In this document: positions 15,902 to 24,892 of the stretch, in pieces
Layout of the letters: every line of letters begins with the position of its first letter
How positions within the stretch are numbered: the stretch's first letter is position 1
Origin: an uncultured Lachnospiraceae bacterium
GTDB lineage: Bacteria; Bacillota; Clostridia; Lachnospirales; Lachnospiraceae
Length of the DNA stretch: 64,000 nucleotides
NCBI GenBank assembly: GCA_910578475.1
Contig: CAJTRK010000001.1
Span: 159,871 to 223,870 of the forward strand
Direction of reading: 5' to 3'
The notes under the pieces: model-generated
What the model saw: the letters and a program-made list of their open reading frames with translations, nothing else
The model's database searches: none
What the model was told of the DNA's origin: nothing
Position numbers and translations under genes: made by a program

Positions 15902-17866
15902 ATGAATACAGAACAGATTTTGGAATTTGATAAAATAAAGGAAGTATGGCTCGGTCTGGCATTGACCGATGCAGCGAAAGAGGAAATCAGAATGACACAG
16001 CCCTGTCTGTCGGAGCGTGAGCTTTCCCGAAGGCAGCGCGAGACGAGCGAGGCAAGAATCCTGATTGAAAAAGGCGGCAATCCGCCGCTTGTATCGCTTT
16101 CGGGTATTCGGGAATATCTTATGACAGCGGAAAAAGGCGGCTGCCTGACTCCGGACCAGCTGGAAGAGACAGGAATCGCGCTGGTAGCCGTTATGCGTCT
16201 GAAACAATATCTGGAACGGTGTCAACAGTTTCAGATTCCGCTGGCATACTATGCGGAAAATCTGGATGCGTTGGAAGAAGTAAAAGAATTGATTGCGCTG
16301 CAGATTCGGAGCGGCAGGGTGGACGACGGCGCGTCCAGACTCTTAAAATCGCTTCGAAGTGAGATAGAAAGACTCAAAGCGAGGATGCAGGAAAAGGCGG
16401 ATGCAGTCATGCGTGCAAATAAGGCATGTATGTCGGACAGTTTCAGCACCGTGCGGAACGGTCATATCTGCATACCGGTTAAAAAAGAATACAAGTTTAA
16501 AATAAGCGGGAGCGTCATCGACAAATCTTCGACAGGAAGCACGCTGTTTATTGAACCGTCTGCGGTAGTGAAGCTTGTCGAAGAATTACAGCTGATGCAA
16601 ATCGATGAAGAGAACGAGGAACGCCGGATTCTCTATATGCTGACGGCAATGCTCGCGGAGCAGGCGGAGACGATGCGGCAAAACATGAAAGTCATGGAAA
16701 AGCTGGACTATATTTTTTCCAAAGGGAAACTGAGCCTGGAATATGAAGGAACGGAACCGGAAATCAATACGGACAGAAACATATTTTTAAAAAATGCCAG
16801 GCATCCGCTGATGGATAAAGCAATCTGCGTGCCGCTGCAGTTTGAACTCGGAAAGAAAAAGGATGGAGACATTGTTCGGGGAATCGTGATAACCGGACCG
16901 AATACGGGAGGAAAAACGGTTGCAATCAAGACCGTTGCATTGAACTGCATGATGGCACAGTGCGGCCTTCATGTTGCGGCGGAGGAAGCCGGAATCTGTA
17001 TGAACAGCAATTTCCTCTGCGATATCGGAGACGGACAGAATCTTTCCGAAAACCTTTCCACTTTTTCGGCTCATATTACGAATGTACTGGATATTTTACG
17101 AAAAGTAAATTCTGACAGTCTTGTCATAATGGATGAACTCGGTTCGGGAACCGACCCGACGGAAGGAATGGGAATTGCGATTGCCATCCTGGAGGAGTTG
17201 AAAAAAAGCGGTGCGCTGTTTCTCGTAACGACACATTATCCGGAAGTCAAACAGTATGCGGAGCAGCAGAAGCATATCGTAAACGCCCGGATGACTTTTG
17301 ACAGAGAAAGTCTGCGGCCGCTTTACCGGATGATTATCGGTGAAGCTGGTGAAAGCTGCGCTTTATATATCGCAAAACAGCTCGGCATGCCCGCCGCCAT
17401 GTTGCGCAATGCCGCGAAGGCGGCGTACGGAGACAAAACGCCGGGAAGCGGAAACGACGCCTGCGGATATGGGATAGAAGAGGGCTGTCTTGTCACGGAA
17501 GAGACAGAAACGGTTCTGCAAAAAGAAAGCGTGCCCAAAATTAAGAAGCATAAAAAAGAGAGCAGAAAGCAGGAGGAGGCCGGAAAGTTCCGGTTGGGCG
17601 ACAGCGTTATGGTTTTTCCGGACAAAAAAATCGGCATCGTATGTCAGCCTGCCAATGAAAAGGGCGTGCTGCGGGTACAGATGCCGGATAAAAAAATCTG
17701 GATTAACCATAAAAGGCTGAAATTGCATGTCAAGGCCGAGGAGCTGTACCCTGAGGATTATGATTTTTCCATTCTGTTTGATACGGTCGAGAACAGGAAA
17801 CTTCGGCATCAGATGGGAAAACGGCATGTTGAAGGAGAGGAGATATTGTTATCCGATTCCCAGTAA
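15902..17866 (+). CDS. MutS2-like DNA mismatch-repair family ATPase lacking the Smr domain
   Basis: A 654-residue MutS-superfamily ATPase. The N-terminal half is a helical clamp/lever region (LSREGQ-like KSLRSEIERLKARMQEKAD), followed by SSTGSTLFIEPSAVVKL, Walker A GPNTGGKTVAIKT, the ADIGDGQ-like CDIGDGQNLSENLSTFS, Walker B MDELGSGTDPTEG and TTHYPEVKQYA. The C-terminus has a KOW-like barrel (FRLGDSVMVFPDKKIGIV) but stops where canonical MutS2 proteins carry the Smr nuclease domain, so it is about 130 residues shorter. Canonical MutS2 acts on recombination intermediates and stalled ribosomes; here nuclease activity would be missing. It overlaps the convergent next gene by 18 bases. Confidence 0.85.
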   Translation: MNTEQILEFDKIKEVWLGLALTDAAKEEIRMTQPCLSERELSRRQRETSEARILIEKGGNPPLVSLSGIREYLMTAEKGGCLTPDQLEETGIALVAVMRLKQYLERCQQFQIPLAYYAENLDALEEVKELIALQIRSGRVDDGASRLLKSLRSEIERLKARMQEKADAVMRANKACMSDSFSTVRNGHICIPVKKEYKFKISGSVIDKSSTGSTLFIEPSAVVKLVEELQLMQIDEENEERRILYMLTAMLAEQAETMRQNMKVMEKLDYIFSKGKLSLEYEGTEPEINTDRNIFLKNARHPLMDKAICVPLQFELGKKKDGDIVRGIVITGPNTGGKTVAIKTVALNCMMAQCGLHVAAEEAGICMNSNFLCDIGDGQNLSENLSTFSAHITNVLDILRKVNSDSLVIMDELGSGTDPTEGMGIAIAILEELKKSGALFLVTTHYPEVKQYAEQQKHIVNARMTFDRESLRPLYRMIIGEAGESCALYIAKQLGMPAAMLRNAAKAAYGDKTPGSGNDACGYGIEEGCLVTEETETVLQKESVPKIKKHKKESRKQEEAGKFRLGDSVMVFPDKKIGIVCQPANEKGVLRVQMPDKKIWINHKRLKLHVKAEELYPEDYDFSILFDTVENRKLRHQMGKRHVEGEEILLSDSQ

Positions 17867-18715
17867 GTGCCTTTCCATGCTTTCCGTCAGTTTGTGAGAG
17901 TCTTCTTCCATATGGGAAAGATGGCTTATTATCAGGCCGCGCTCCGGCAGGACATAGCAACGCTGCCCCCATTTTCCGCTGATGCGAAAACCGTCCCGGT
18001 ATTTCCAGATAAAATATCCGTAGCCGCCTTCCCGGTTCATCTGCCGGATGCCGGTGGCTGTTTTCACATATTTTTCTGACAGGATGCGCTCGTTCTCATA
18101 AACTCCGTTATGAGCGAGCAGCATGCCGACCCGGCTCAAATCGTGAACGGGCATTTCCATGCCGGAAGCGCCGTAGAAATAGCCGTCGGGACATCGTTGA
18201 TAAACCGGCTCCGTAATATGCAGCGGTACAAAAAGATTTCTGTTGAGAAATTGGAACAGGTCTTCCTGAAGAGCTTCCGTCAGGGCAACGCCCACAAGAT
18301 AGGCGGAAATATTCGTATAGTGAAAGACTTTCGTCCTTACGTCCGGGAGCGGACAGGAAAGAGAATACTGCAAATAACTTTCCCCTTCCGGGCGAAAAGG
18401 ATAACCGTCAACGGACATGGTCATCAGTCTTTCGATTGTCACCGCCTGATATGCCGTTCGCTGGCTTTCGGACATTTGATGAATGATTTTTGAAGGAAGA
18501 TATGTAAGGACCGATTTTTCCAGGTCGAATTTTCCACGGTCACAGGCGATGCCCGCGGCGATGGAAACCATTGTTTTGGTGGCGGAGTAGATGGGGAAAC
18601 GGCCGTCCGTCGTGTTTCCGTAATGATGAATGAGCCGGTCGTTTTCATATAGTTCCAGACCGTGAACTTTCCAGTTGTTTTTTTGGATATCCTGTATCAG
18701 TGCGTCGAAATCCAT
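17849..18715 (-). CDS. Class C beta-lactamase-fold serine hydrolase
   Basis: A 288-residue member of the penicillin-binding/beta-lactamase family. Catalytic boxes in order: SATK (within YSATKTMVSIAAG), the YxN box YTN (FHYTNISAY), and a KTG equivalent, SGKWGQ, near residue 250. No signal peptide is present, so the enzyme is probably cytoplasmic, acting as an esterase or peptidase rather than resisting antibiotics. The ATG at 18713-18715 follows AGGAGG by five bases; the longer frame upstream runs through a hairpin element. It overlaps the MutS2-like gene end to end. Confidence 0.85.
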   Translation of the reverse strand: MDFDALIQDIQKNNWKVHGLELYENDRLIHHYGNTTDGRFPIYSATKTMVSIAAGIACDRGKFDLEKSVLTYLPSKIIHQMSESQRTAYQAVTIERLMTMSVDGYPFRPEGESYLQYSLSCPLPDVRTKVFHYTNISAYLVGVALTEALQEDLFQFLNRNLFVPLHITEPVYQRCPDGYFYGASGMEMPVHDLSRVGMLLAHNGVYENERILSEKYVKTATGIRQMNREGGYGYFIWKYRDGFRISGKWGQRCYVLPERGLIISHLSHMEEDSHKLTESMERHLLGIG

Positions 18716-18753
18716 GATAGCCTCCTGTGTAAAAATTTCGTGTTTTTTCCTAT

Positions 18754-18836
18754 AAGATGCGGGTGTCAGATGGCGCTTCGTAGAATGCAATCTTCCCTGA
18801 TAATTTCTTTGAAGCGCCATTTGACACCCGCATCTT
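18754..18836. repeat. Long hairpin element with GGGTGTCA arms
   Basis: Arms of 26 bases (18754-18779 and 18811-18836) pair with a single mismatch and contain GGGTGTCA (18761-18768) and TGACACCC (18822-18829). The 31-base loop has no gene. There is no T run, so it is not a standard terminator. Related GGGTGTCA hairpins occur at 24.8 and 54.4 kb. Confidence 0.8.
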
Positions 18837-18869
18837 AATAAGAAATTGCTGCCAAGCCTGCGCTTATTA
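18837..18869. repeat. Divergent copy of the AAATTGCTG-CCTGCG element
   Basis: AATAAG and CTTATT ends enclose AAATTGCTG...AGCCTGCG, the same core as the units at 12.8 and 15.6 kb. It abuts the preceding hairpin directly. Confidence 0.4.
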
Positions 18870-18882
18870 GAGCTCATTTCCC

Positions 18883-19317
18883 TCAAAGATAATCTTTCAA
18901 GTCTTTGCACAGTTCCTCTTCAATGGAAACAAGTCGTTTGCAGATATCTTTGGAAGTTTTGTCGGCGCCCTGGTATTGGTTCATATATTTGTGAAGCGAT
19001 TTGACGCCCATGTTGCAGCCGTCTGTCATGACGTCCGCGATGGCGGAATCGCTGTCATTCATGCCGATTTTCATATTGGTTTTCAGCCAGGACATGCCCT
19101 TCGCCACAGGGCTTGGGTCTTTTTCCTCACTGTTATGCTTTATCAGCAGAGAGTGGATTTCATTTCCGAGTTTTTCGTGGTGCGCCTTACTTTCCGATAA
19201 CAGGCTTTTCATATCGGAGTCCTGAATGCGTCCCAGGACTTCGTCGATGGAAGTGACTGCCATTTTCGTGCCGGAGTCACATTCTTTGAGTAAAGAAATC
19301 GTATCGCGGTTTTCCAT
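18883..19317 (-). CDS. Ferritin-like DUF2383-type helical protein
   Basis: A 144-residue soluble, all-helical protein: DTISLLKECDSGTKMAVTSI at the start, SESKAHHEKLGNEIHSLL in the second helix, and GMSWLKTNMKIGMNDSDSAI in the third. The pattern resembles four-helix-bundle proteins of the DUF2383/ferritin-like group that are abundant in spore-formers. Classical di-iron ligand pairs (ExxH) are not obvious. GGAGAAAAGCTT precedes the ATG. It is downstream of the O-acetylation operon on the same strand but with about 100 bases between, so is probably separate. Confidence 0.65.
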   Translation of the reverse strand: MENRDTISLLKECDSGTKMAVTSIDEVLGRIQDSDMKSLLSESKAHHEKLGNEIHSLLIKHNSEEKDPSPVAKGMSWLKTNMKIGMNDSDSAIADVMTDGCNMGVKSLHKYMNQYQGADKTSKDICKRLVSIEEELCKDLKDYL

Positions 19318-19425
19318 AAGCTTTTCTCCTTTTCCAAATTCATTCCCTTTTCACAATTTTTTTAACAATTTATTGTTGGGTTGGATGTTATTGTGCCCGG
19401 AAAACATCGATATTATCAGGCCAAA

Positions 19426-20646
19426 TTATTGTAGATAAAAGGCATCTTTTGTAAAAATTTCAGAAAACTCCGCGTCATTGTAGACCATCAAGACGACATC
19501 CGGATTCATTTTCTCGATATAACTGAGCAGGCTTCCGGTAAAGCTTGCGTTGTGTATGATGGTGATATTTTTTACGCCAAGAGAAAGATAGGCGCTGACC
19601 GGCCAGTTAAAGGAATCGCCGATAACCAATATCTTTTTGTCTTCCGATGCGTTTTCATTGGTTATTTCAAATATCAGAGAATTAAAAATCCGAAAAGCGT
19701 TGTGGTAGGGACCGCCTTCTAAGTCCCATGTATCTGCCGGATGCAGGACTGCATCGAGAAAACCGCCTTCCCATGCGGTATCTTCCGCATATACGATTTT
19801 ATACGAGCCGTCATTTGCCGGAACCGGAATAGAGAAATCGTAACCGCAATTTTCCAGGATGCGGTCTTTTTGTTCCGGATGAAGAGAAAGCAAGTCATAA
19901 AACCGGTCCGGCGAATAGACATCCATATCAATGGAAAAGTTGTAGGATGTATTCAGTTCTTCGGCAATCAAAACCGCGCAGGAAAGCGCGTTTTCCGGCA
20001 TCCAGTGGAGGGAGGCATCGAAAGAAATATTGTCGGGGCAGTCTCTTGCAATCGGAATGACGTTGACATTTTCCTCTTCCAGCATGTTGATAAAGGCGTA
20101 ACTTCGTTCCGGAATGACCAGAGAATCGCCCTGAAGCGTCGTTCCCTGATAATATTGGATGGAACCTTCGGTGGGCGTCTGAACATACAGGAAAGGGTAA
20201 CCTTTTTGCTGTAAAGTATTGCGAAAGGCGATGACATTATCCGCATATTGTTCCACATAGGCGATGTTCTCATAGATGCCGGATATCTCGTCGATGTTAT
20301 AGCGATATACATTTTCTTTCAGGCCGTTCACCAGCAAATTGATTCGTTCGCTTCCCGGAAAGGAGACCGTACAGTAGCTTTCGAGGGATTTTTTAACGGC
20401 GGCGCACTTTTCCGCATATGCGCTTCGAAAAGAAGCGGAATTTTCATAGGGATATTTCAGCGACCAGGTATCTTCTTCTATCACCGTCTGAATGGTGATT
20501 CTTTTCAGCAGAATATTGAGCAGTCTGTTTCCGGTCTGGCCGTCAGGATAGATTCGAACGGTGATTATCATGGTTAATACGAGAAGGAAAGGCCCAATGA
20601 GGATAAGGCTTACGATGCAGTTTTTAAAAGTCTCTATTTTTTTCAC
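19426..20646 (-). CDS. AlgX/DHHW-like extracytoplasmic SGNH protein, second copy, catalytic Asp altered
   Basis: A 406-residue protein with one N-terminal membrane anchor (about 11-32). The fold markers of AlgX-like acetyltransferases are present: FLYVQTPTEGS, DASLHWMPENAL and the nucleophile block VIGDSFNWPVSAYLS, then DVVLMVYNDAEFSE. Where the homologue at 22.1 kb has D-H-H-W, this copy has S-L-H-W, so the expected catalytic aspartate of the D-x-H dyad is missing. It is the last gene of a four-gene minus-strand operon, 11 bases after an MBOAT gene, and probably works with that enzyme in surface-polymer O-acetylation. Confidence 0.78.
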   Translation of the reverse strand: MKKIETFKNCIVSLILIGPFLLVLTMIITVRIYPDGQTGNRLLNILLKRITIQTVIEEDTWSLKYPYENSASFRSAYAEKCAAVKKSLESYCTVSFPGSERINLLVNGLKENVYRYNIDEISGIYENIAYVEQYADNVIAFRNTLQQKGYPFLYVQTPTEGSIQYYQGTTLQGDSLVIPERSYAFINMLEEENVNVIPIARDCPDNISFDASLHWMPENALSCAVLIAEELNTSYNFSIDMDVYSPDRFYDLLSLHPEQKDRILENCGYDFSIPVPANDGSYKIVYAEDTAWEGGFLDAVLHPADTWDLEGGPYHNAFRIFNSLIFEITNENASEDKKILVIGDSFNWPVSAYLSLGVKNITIIHNASFTGSLLSYIEKMNPDVVLMVYNDAEFSEIFTKDAFYLQ

Positions 20647-20657
20647 AGGTCATACTC

Positions 20658-22055
20658 CTAAAAGTTAAAGTAGATGAACGGACTGTAAAGACCGTTTATG
20701 ACAACAAGCAGCGAGATGAAAAGAAGGCTTATGGATATCACGCAGTCAAAAATGGAATAGAGAAGCGTCCCCCGGCAGGAAGACAGCATTCGTTCTTTCA
20801 AATAACGGAAACAGGGAAAGGAACCGATGTATGCGAGGATGAAAACAACGGCGCCGTTCCGGGCATATTGAAGAGTCGATGCGTCATACCAGCCCTTGAA
20901 GGGAAAAAACATATTGCCGATGAAGCGGAATGCCGTTGTGATATTCTCAGCCCGGAACAGGACCCAACCGATGGTAATGAGCAGCATGGTGAGCAGATAG
21001 CCGGGAACGGCAGGAAGCTTTCGATGAATCCCTGTCTTTTTTTCAAATAATTGCAGAAGGAACCAGACCATTCCCCAGAGAATGAAGGTCCATTCTGCGC
21101 CATGCCAGATTCCGGTCAGAAGCCATACAAGAAAAAGATTCCATATATGTCTTTTTCTGGAAACGCGGTTGCCGCCAAGCGGAATATACACATAATCACG
21201 AAACCAGTCGGTCAGAGAGATATGCCATCGTTTCCAGAATTCGGTGACGCTCCTCGAGATATAAGGGTAATTGAAATTTTCCTGAAAATGAAATCCGAAG
21301 CATCTCCCGAGACCGATTGCCATATCCGAATAGCCGGAGAAATCATAATAGATTTCAAAGGTATAAGCGAGCGCGCCGCACCATGCCGTCAATACCGCAA
21401 TGTCTGAATACTGTGCGGTAATGAAAATCTTATCCGCTATACCGCCGAGAAAATCGGCTATCAGAATTTTTTTGGCCAGTCCGCGTATAAATCTGGAAAC
21501 GCCTTCTGAGAAATCTTTTCCTGTTTCGTGTCTTTCCCGGATTTCCACTTCGACCGCGCTGTATCTGATGATAGGGCCTGCGACAAGCTGTGGGAACATG
21601 GAAATATACAGGGCCAGATGCAGGAATTTTTTCTGCGCTTTTGCCTTGCCGTAGTAAACGTCAAATATGTAACTCATAATCTGGAAAGTATAAAAAGAAA
21701 TACCGACCGGCAGGTGAATGTTCGGTATTTTCATTTCCGGATAACCGGGTAAATTTTGCAGGATAAAACACAGGTATTTGTAGAGAATCAGAATCCCCAG
21801 ATTGAATGCGATGGAGACGATGAGGATATATTTTTTCCCGGAAGCCGTAAATTTTTCCATGAAAATGCCGGCCAGGTAATTGAAAAGGATTCCGCCTGCG
21901 AGCACAAAAACAAACTCCGGCTCTCCCCAGGCATAAAAAAGCAGACTGGCAAGCAGAAGCGTTATGTTTTTACAGGTAAGATTTCTCCCGATTTTGTACA
22001 GGAACATGACTGCCGGGAGAAACAGGATTAAAAATACTGCTGATGAAAACTGCAT
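20658..22055 (-). CDS. MBOAT family O-acyltransferase, second copy
   Basis: A 465-residue membrane-bound O-acyltransferase of the AlgI/DltB/PatA group. Signature stretches: LPVGISFYTFQIMSYIFDVY, PQLVAGPIIRYS, GYSDMAIGLGRCFGFHFQEN, TEFWKRWHISLTDWFRDYVY and LLTGIWHGAEWTFILWG, the last containing the catalytic histidine. Such enzymes bring an acetyl group across the membrane to a periplasmic/extracytoplasmic acceptor protein. It sits between two AlgX-like genes with 10- and 14-base gaps. It is clearly paralogous to the MBOAT gene at 23.3 kb. Confidence 0.93.
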   Translation of the reverse strand: MQFSSAVFLILFLPAVMFLYKIGRNLTCKNITLLLASLLFYAWGEPEFVFVLAGGILFNYLAGIFMEKFTASGKKYILIVSIAFNLGILILYKYLCFILQNLPGYPEMKIPNIHLPVGISFYTFQIMSYIFDVYYGKAKAQKKFLHLALYISMFPQLVAGPIIRYSAVEVEIRERHETGKDFSEGVSRFIRGLAKKILIADFLGGIADKIFITAQYSDIAVLTAWCGALAYTFEIYYDFSGYSDMAIGLGRCFGFHFQENFNYPYISRSVTEFWKRWHISLTDWFRDYVYIPLGGNRVSRKRHIWNLFLVWLLTGIWHGAEWTFILWGMVWFLLQLFEKKTGIHRKLPAVPGYLLTMLLITIGWVLFRAENITTAFRFIGNMFFPFKGWYDASTLQYARNGAVVFILAYIGSFPCFRYLKERMLSSCRGTLLYSIFDCVISISLLFISLLVVINGLYSPFIYFNF

Positions 22056-22069
22056 CTGAAAAAGCTCCT

Positions 22070-23239
22070 TTATGAAAATCCCTGAAAATTAAAAGTCACG
22101 CCGCCGTATGATTCCTGCAGGAACTGTGGGTAATACATCAAAATTACCACATCGGGGTCATAGGACTCGATATATTCCGGCGTAATTTCGTCAGATTTGG
22201 CGTTATAGACGCATGTAAATTCCCGGAAACCGATAATCAGATAAGGATTGACGGCATTCCCGAAAGAGTCCGTAATAATCAGGACTTTAATGTCGTTGGG
22301 ACAATTCAGATTAAGAAAGCTTTCCGTCGAACCTCCAAGCGTCCAGTCATAAGTATAGCGGGAAGTGTATTTGCGCTCCATTAACGGCGCCTTGTTGATG
22401 GCGAGCTCTTCCAGTGTGCCGACGGTTCCGTTTTTATGTTGGATTTTCGTTTCAAAAGAAGGAAGAATCAGGTCAAAGTCATCGATGCCGGCATAATAAC
22501 GTCCGGTTCTCTGCCCTCTTGAGCCAAGATGCCATTCCGGATAAGTCGTAATCGTATAACAGTCTATATCGGAGATTCGTTCGTCTACCGTGCAGCCGGT
22601 TTTTTCAACGATATAATCCTCCAGTTTTCCATAGGCATAAAATCCTGCTTTTGTATTCCAGTGATGGTCCGTTTTGTACATCATATCATAGTGATTGATG
22701 CCGTCTTCGCGCATCGTTTCTCGAAAGTCGATGGTATCGACGCCTTTTTGTTCCAGCATGGCAACAAAGCGGTCGATATTGTCATTTCCGTAATCTTCGA
22801 TTCCGGCAGGAAGTTCCGGGTCATATTTACCGGATGTATAGGGCGTGGAGGCATAGACAAGAGCGGTTCCCCGTTTCGCAAGGTACGCATTCAATGCGGA
22901 AACGTTATCCGCGCAGGCGTTTAAAAACTCATCGGAGGAACGGTCAAAAGTAGTCAGAAGATAACCGTTATTCAGTTTGACGACGCCGTTCATTTCCCGC
23001 TGTCCCAACAGTCTTCTGACAGCGCCGTTGAAATTGACGAACTGCACTTTGCCGAGAAAAGCAGTAGCTACGTCCGTTTCAAATTTGCTGCCCAAATCCG
23101 CGGACCATTCGTTATAGTCAACTTCTTCATATACATAGAATCTGACAAGCCGCCCGAAACTGAAGATGCCGATGACGCCGGTCAGAATGATAAACACGGC
23201 GGCAAACAGAATATAAGAGGTTTTCTTTGTTTTCTGCAT
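22070..23239 (-). CDS. AlgX/DHHW-like extracytoplasmic SGNH acetyltransferase, first copy
   Basis: A 389-residue protein with a single N-terminal membrane anchor (about 9-30). It has the complete AlgX-like set: VYASTPYTSGK, YKTDHHWNTKAGFYAYG with the D-x-H dyad, and IITDSFGNAVNPYL with the nucleophilic serine, then DPDVVILMYYPQF. The family takes acetyl from an MBOAT partner and adds it to an extracellular polysaccharide. It is second in the operon, 14 bases after an MBOAT gene. The acetylated polymer cannot be named from this window. Confidence 0.83.
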   Translation of the reverse strand: MQKTKKTSYILFAAVFIILTGVIGIFSFGRLVRFYVYEEVDYNEWSADLGSKFETDVATAFLGKVQFVNFNGAVRRLLGQREMNGVVKLNNGYLLTTFDRSSDEFLNACADNVSALNAYLAKRGTALVYASTPYTSGKYDPELPAGIEDYGNDNIDRFVAMLEQKGVDTIDFRETMREDGINHYDMMYKTDHHWNTKAGFYAYGKLEDYIVEKTGCTVDERISDIDCYTITTYPEWHLGSRGQRTGRYYAGIDDFDLILPSFETKIQHKNGTVGTLEELAINKAPLMERKYTSRYTYDWTLGGSTESFLNLNCPNDIKVLIITDSFGNAVNPYLIIGFREFTCVYNAKSDEITPEYIESYDPDVVILMYYPQFLQESYGGVTFNFQGFS

Positions 23240-23253
23240 GGCGGTTCCCCTCC

Positions 23254-24675
23254 TTAGAAATTGAAATAGATAAACGGATTGTGTGTTCCCAAAATAATAA
23301 AAGATACCGCCCAGAGAAACAGGATTCCATATACAAAAGGCGTTATGACGGAAAGGACACCGGAAAGCCCCGATTGTTCTGTTTTTGTCTTTAAGATTTC
23401 CATAACGGGCGTAGCGAACAGCAGACCGGCTGCGATAAAGATGCCGTATTCACGCATATATCCGACGAACTTGGCGTCGATGGTAAAGGGCACGCCGTAT
23501 GTGCCGAGCATGGCAAGACAATAGCGGATGCCGGATTTGAGGCCGCCGGAATTGAAGATAACCCATCCGAAATTGATGCAGAGCAGGGTAATGAGCTGCC
23601 AGAAGCCTTTGAGGAGCCAATTTTTTCTTTTTTCCGGTTTCACAATATATTTCTCAACCACAAGCAGCACAAAATAGCCGATGCCCCAGGCAATAAAAGT
23701 AAATCTGGCCCCATGCCAGATGCCGGTCAGACTCCATACGACAAACATATTGAATATGTGCTTTGGAACGGAGACTTTTGAGCCTCCGAGCGGAATATAG
23801 ACGTAATCCCGGAACCATTGTCCAAGAGAAATATGCCATCTGCGCCAAAATTCCGTGACGGATTTGGAAATGTAAGGATAACGAAAGTTCTCCTGAAAGT
23901 GGAATCCGAATATTTTGCCGAGGCCGATTGCCATATCGGAATAGCCTGAAAAGTCATAAAAAATCTGGAGGCTGTAACAAATGGAACCGAGCCAGAGAAT
24001 GGGAGGAGCCATTATCGCATCCGTATTGAATATGGCGGTAGCGGGGATGGCAAGGTTATTTGCAAGAATTACTTTTTTACAAAAGCCGAGCATAAAACGC
24101 CTTGCGCCTTCTGCAAACCCCTCCGGCGTGCATGTACGGTCGATAAGCTGCTTTTCGATATCGGAATACCGGACGATGGGGCCGGCAATCAATTGTGGGA
24201 AAAAAGAAATATAAAGCGCAAGATAAAGCGGATTTTTCTGGACTTTTACCGTGCCCCGGTACACATCGATGACATACGAAAGCGCCTGAAACGTGAAAAA
24301 AGAGATGCCTATCGGCAGCGCAATTCCCCTGATTTGATAATTCGTATGAAAAAACAGATTGAGAGACGTAATTGCAAAATCCAGATATTTGAAAATAAAA
24401 AGAATACCAATATTGGCAACGACGGCCGCGGCGAGCAGACACCCCGCAAATCTTTTGTGGTTTTCCTGTTTTTGGTCCGCAATCCAGACTGCCAGCCCGT
24501 AGTTGACCGCAATCGACGCAATCATTACGAAAACAAAAGCCGGTTCGCCATACGCATAGAACAGCAGACTGGCGGCCAGAAGTATATAATTCCGATATGG
24601 TTCTTTTGCAATAAAATAAAGCAGCAGGACAAGCGGAAGAAAAGTGAACGTAAAAAATAAACTTGAAAAAACCAT
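23254..24675 (-). CDS. MBOAT family O-acyltransferase, first copy
   Basis: A 473-residue MBOAT enzyme and first gene of the O-acetylation operon. Markers: LPIGISFFTFQALSYVIDVY, PQLIAGPIVRYSDIE, GYSDMAIGLGKIFGFHFQEN, TEFWRRWHISLGQWFRDYVY, and SLTGIWHGARFTFIAWG with the catalytic histidine. I place the start at the ATG at 24673-24675, after AAAGGA; the 19 codons upstream in frame look unlike a membrane protein start. Gene order MBOAT, SGNH, MBOAT, SGNH on the minus strand shows duplication of a two-gene unit. Confidence 0.93.
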   Translation of the reverse strand: MVFSSLFFTFTFLPLVLLLYFIAKEPYRNYILLAASLLFYAYGEPAFVFVMIASIAVNYGLAVWIADQKQENHKRFAGCLLAAAVVANIGILFIFKYLDFAITSLNLFFHTNYQIRGIALPIGISFFTFQALSYVIDVYRGTVKVQKNPLYLALYISFFPQLIAGPIVRYSDIEKQLIDRTCTPEGFAEGARRFMLGFCKKVILANNLAIPATAIFNTDAIMAPPILWLGSICYSLQIFYDFSGYSDMAIGLGKIFGFHFQENFRYPYISKSVTEFWRRWHISLGQWFRDYVYIPLGGSKVSVPKHIFNMFVVWSLTGIWHGARFTFIAWGIGYFVLLVVEKYIVKPEKRKNWLLKGFWQLITLLCINFGWVIFNSGGLKSGIRYCLAMLGTYGVPFTIDAKFVGYMREYGIFIAAGLLFATPVMEILKTKTEQSGLSGVLSVITPFVYGILFLWAVSFIILGTHNPFIYFNF

Positions 24676-24758
24676 ACGGTATTCATCCTTTAACTTTAAA
24701 TAGTAAATTTTTGTATCAGTGCCCGAAGACAACTGTCAGTTATATATTTTATCATGGG

Positions 24759-24819
24759 CGTTCCGGGTGTCAATACTTTTTCCTTATTATAATATTTTGC
24801 TGACAGATGACCCGGAACG
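24759..24819. repeat. Hairpin with GGGTGTCA arm between divergent genes
   Basis: CGTTCCGGGT (24759-24768) pairs perfectly with ACCCGGAACG (24810-24819); the adjacent GTCA and TGAC can extend the stem. The loop includes TATAAT (24788-24793). It lies between the MBOAT operon and the radical SAM gene and could influence either promoter. Confidence 0.65.
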
Positions 24820-24892
24820 GAATATAATAACAACAGGCCGCAACAGCGGAAATGCTGAGAGGCACTCATGGTCTGGAAAGGGAAGCGTCGGA

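Noticed and set aside
24848..24892. TPP riboswitch, because of GCTGAGAGG before the radical SAM gene
   Set aside because: The other conserved TPP elements (the CCTGAT and ATGCC blocks) are absent and the gene is not related to thiamine.
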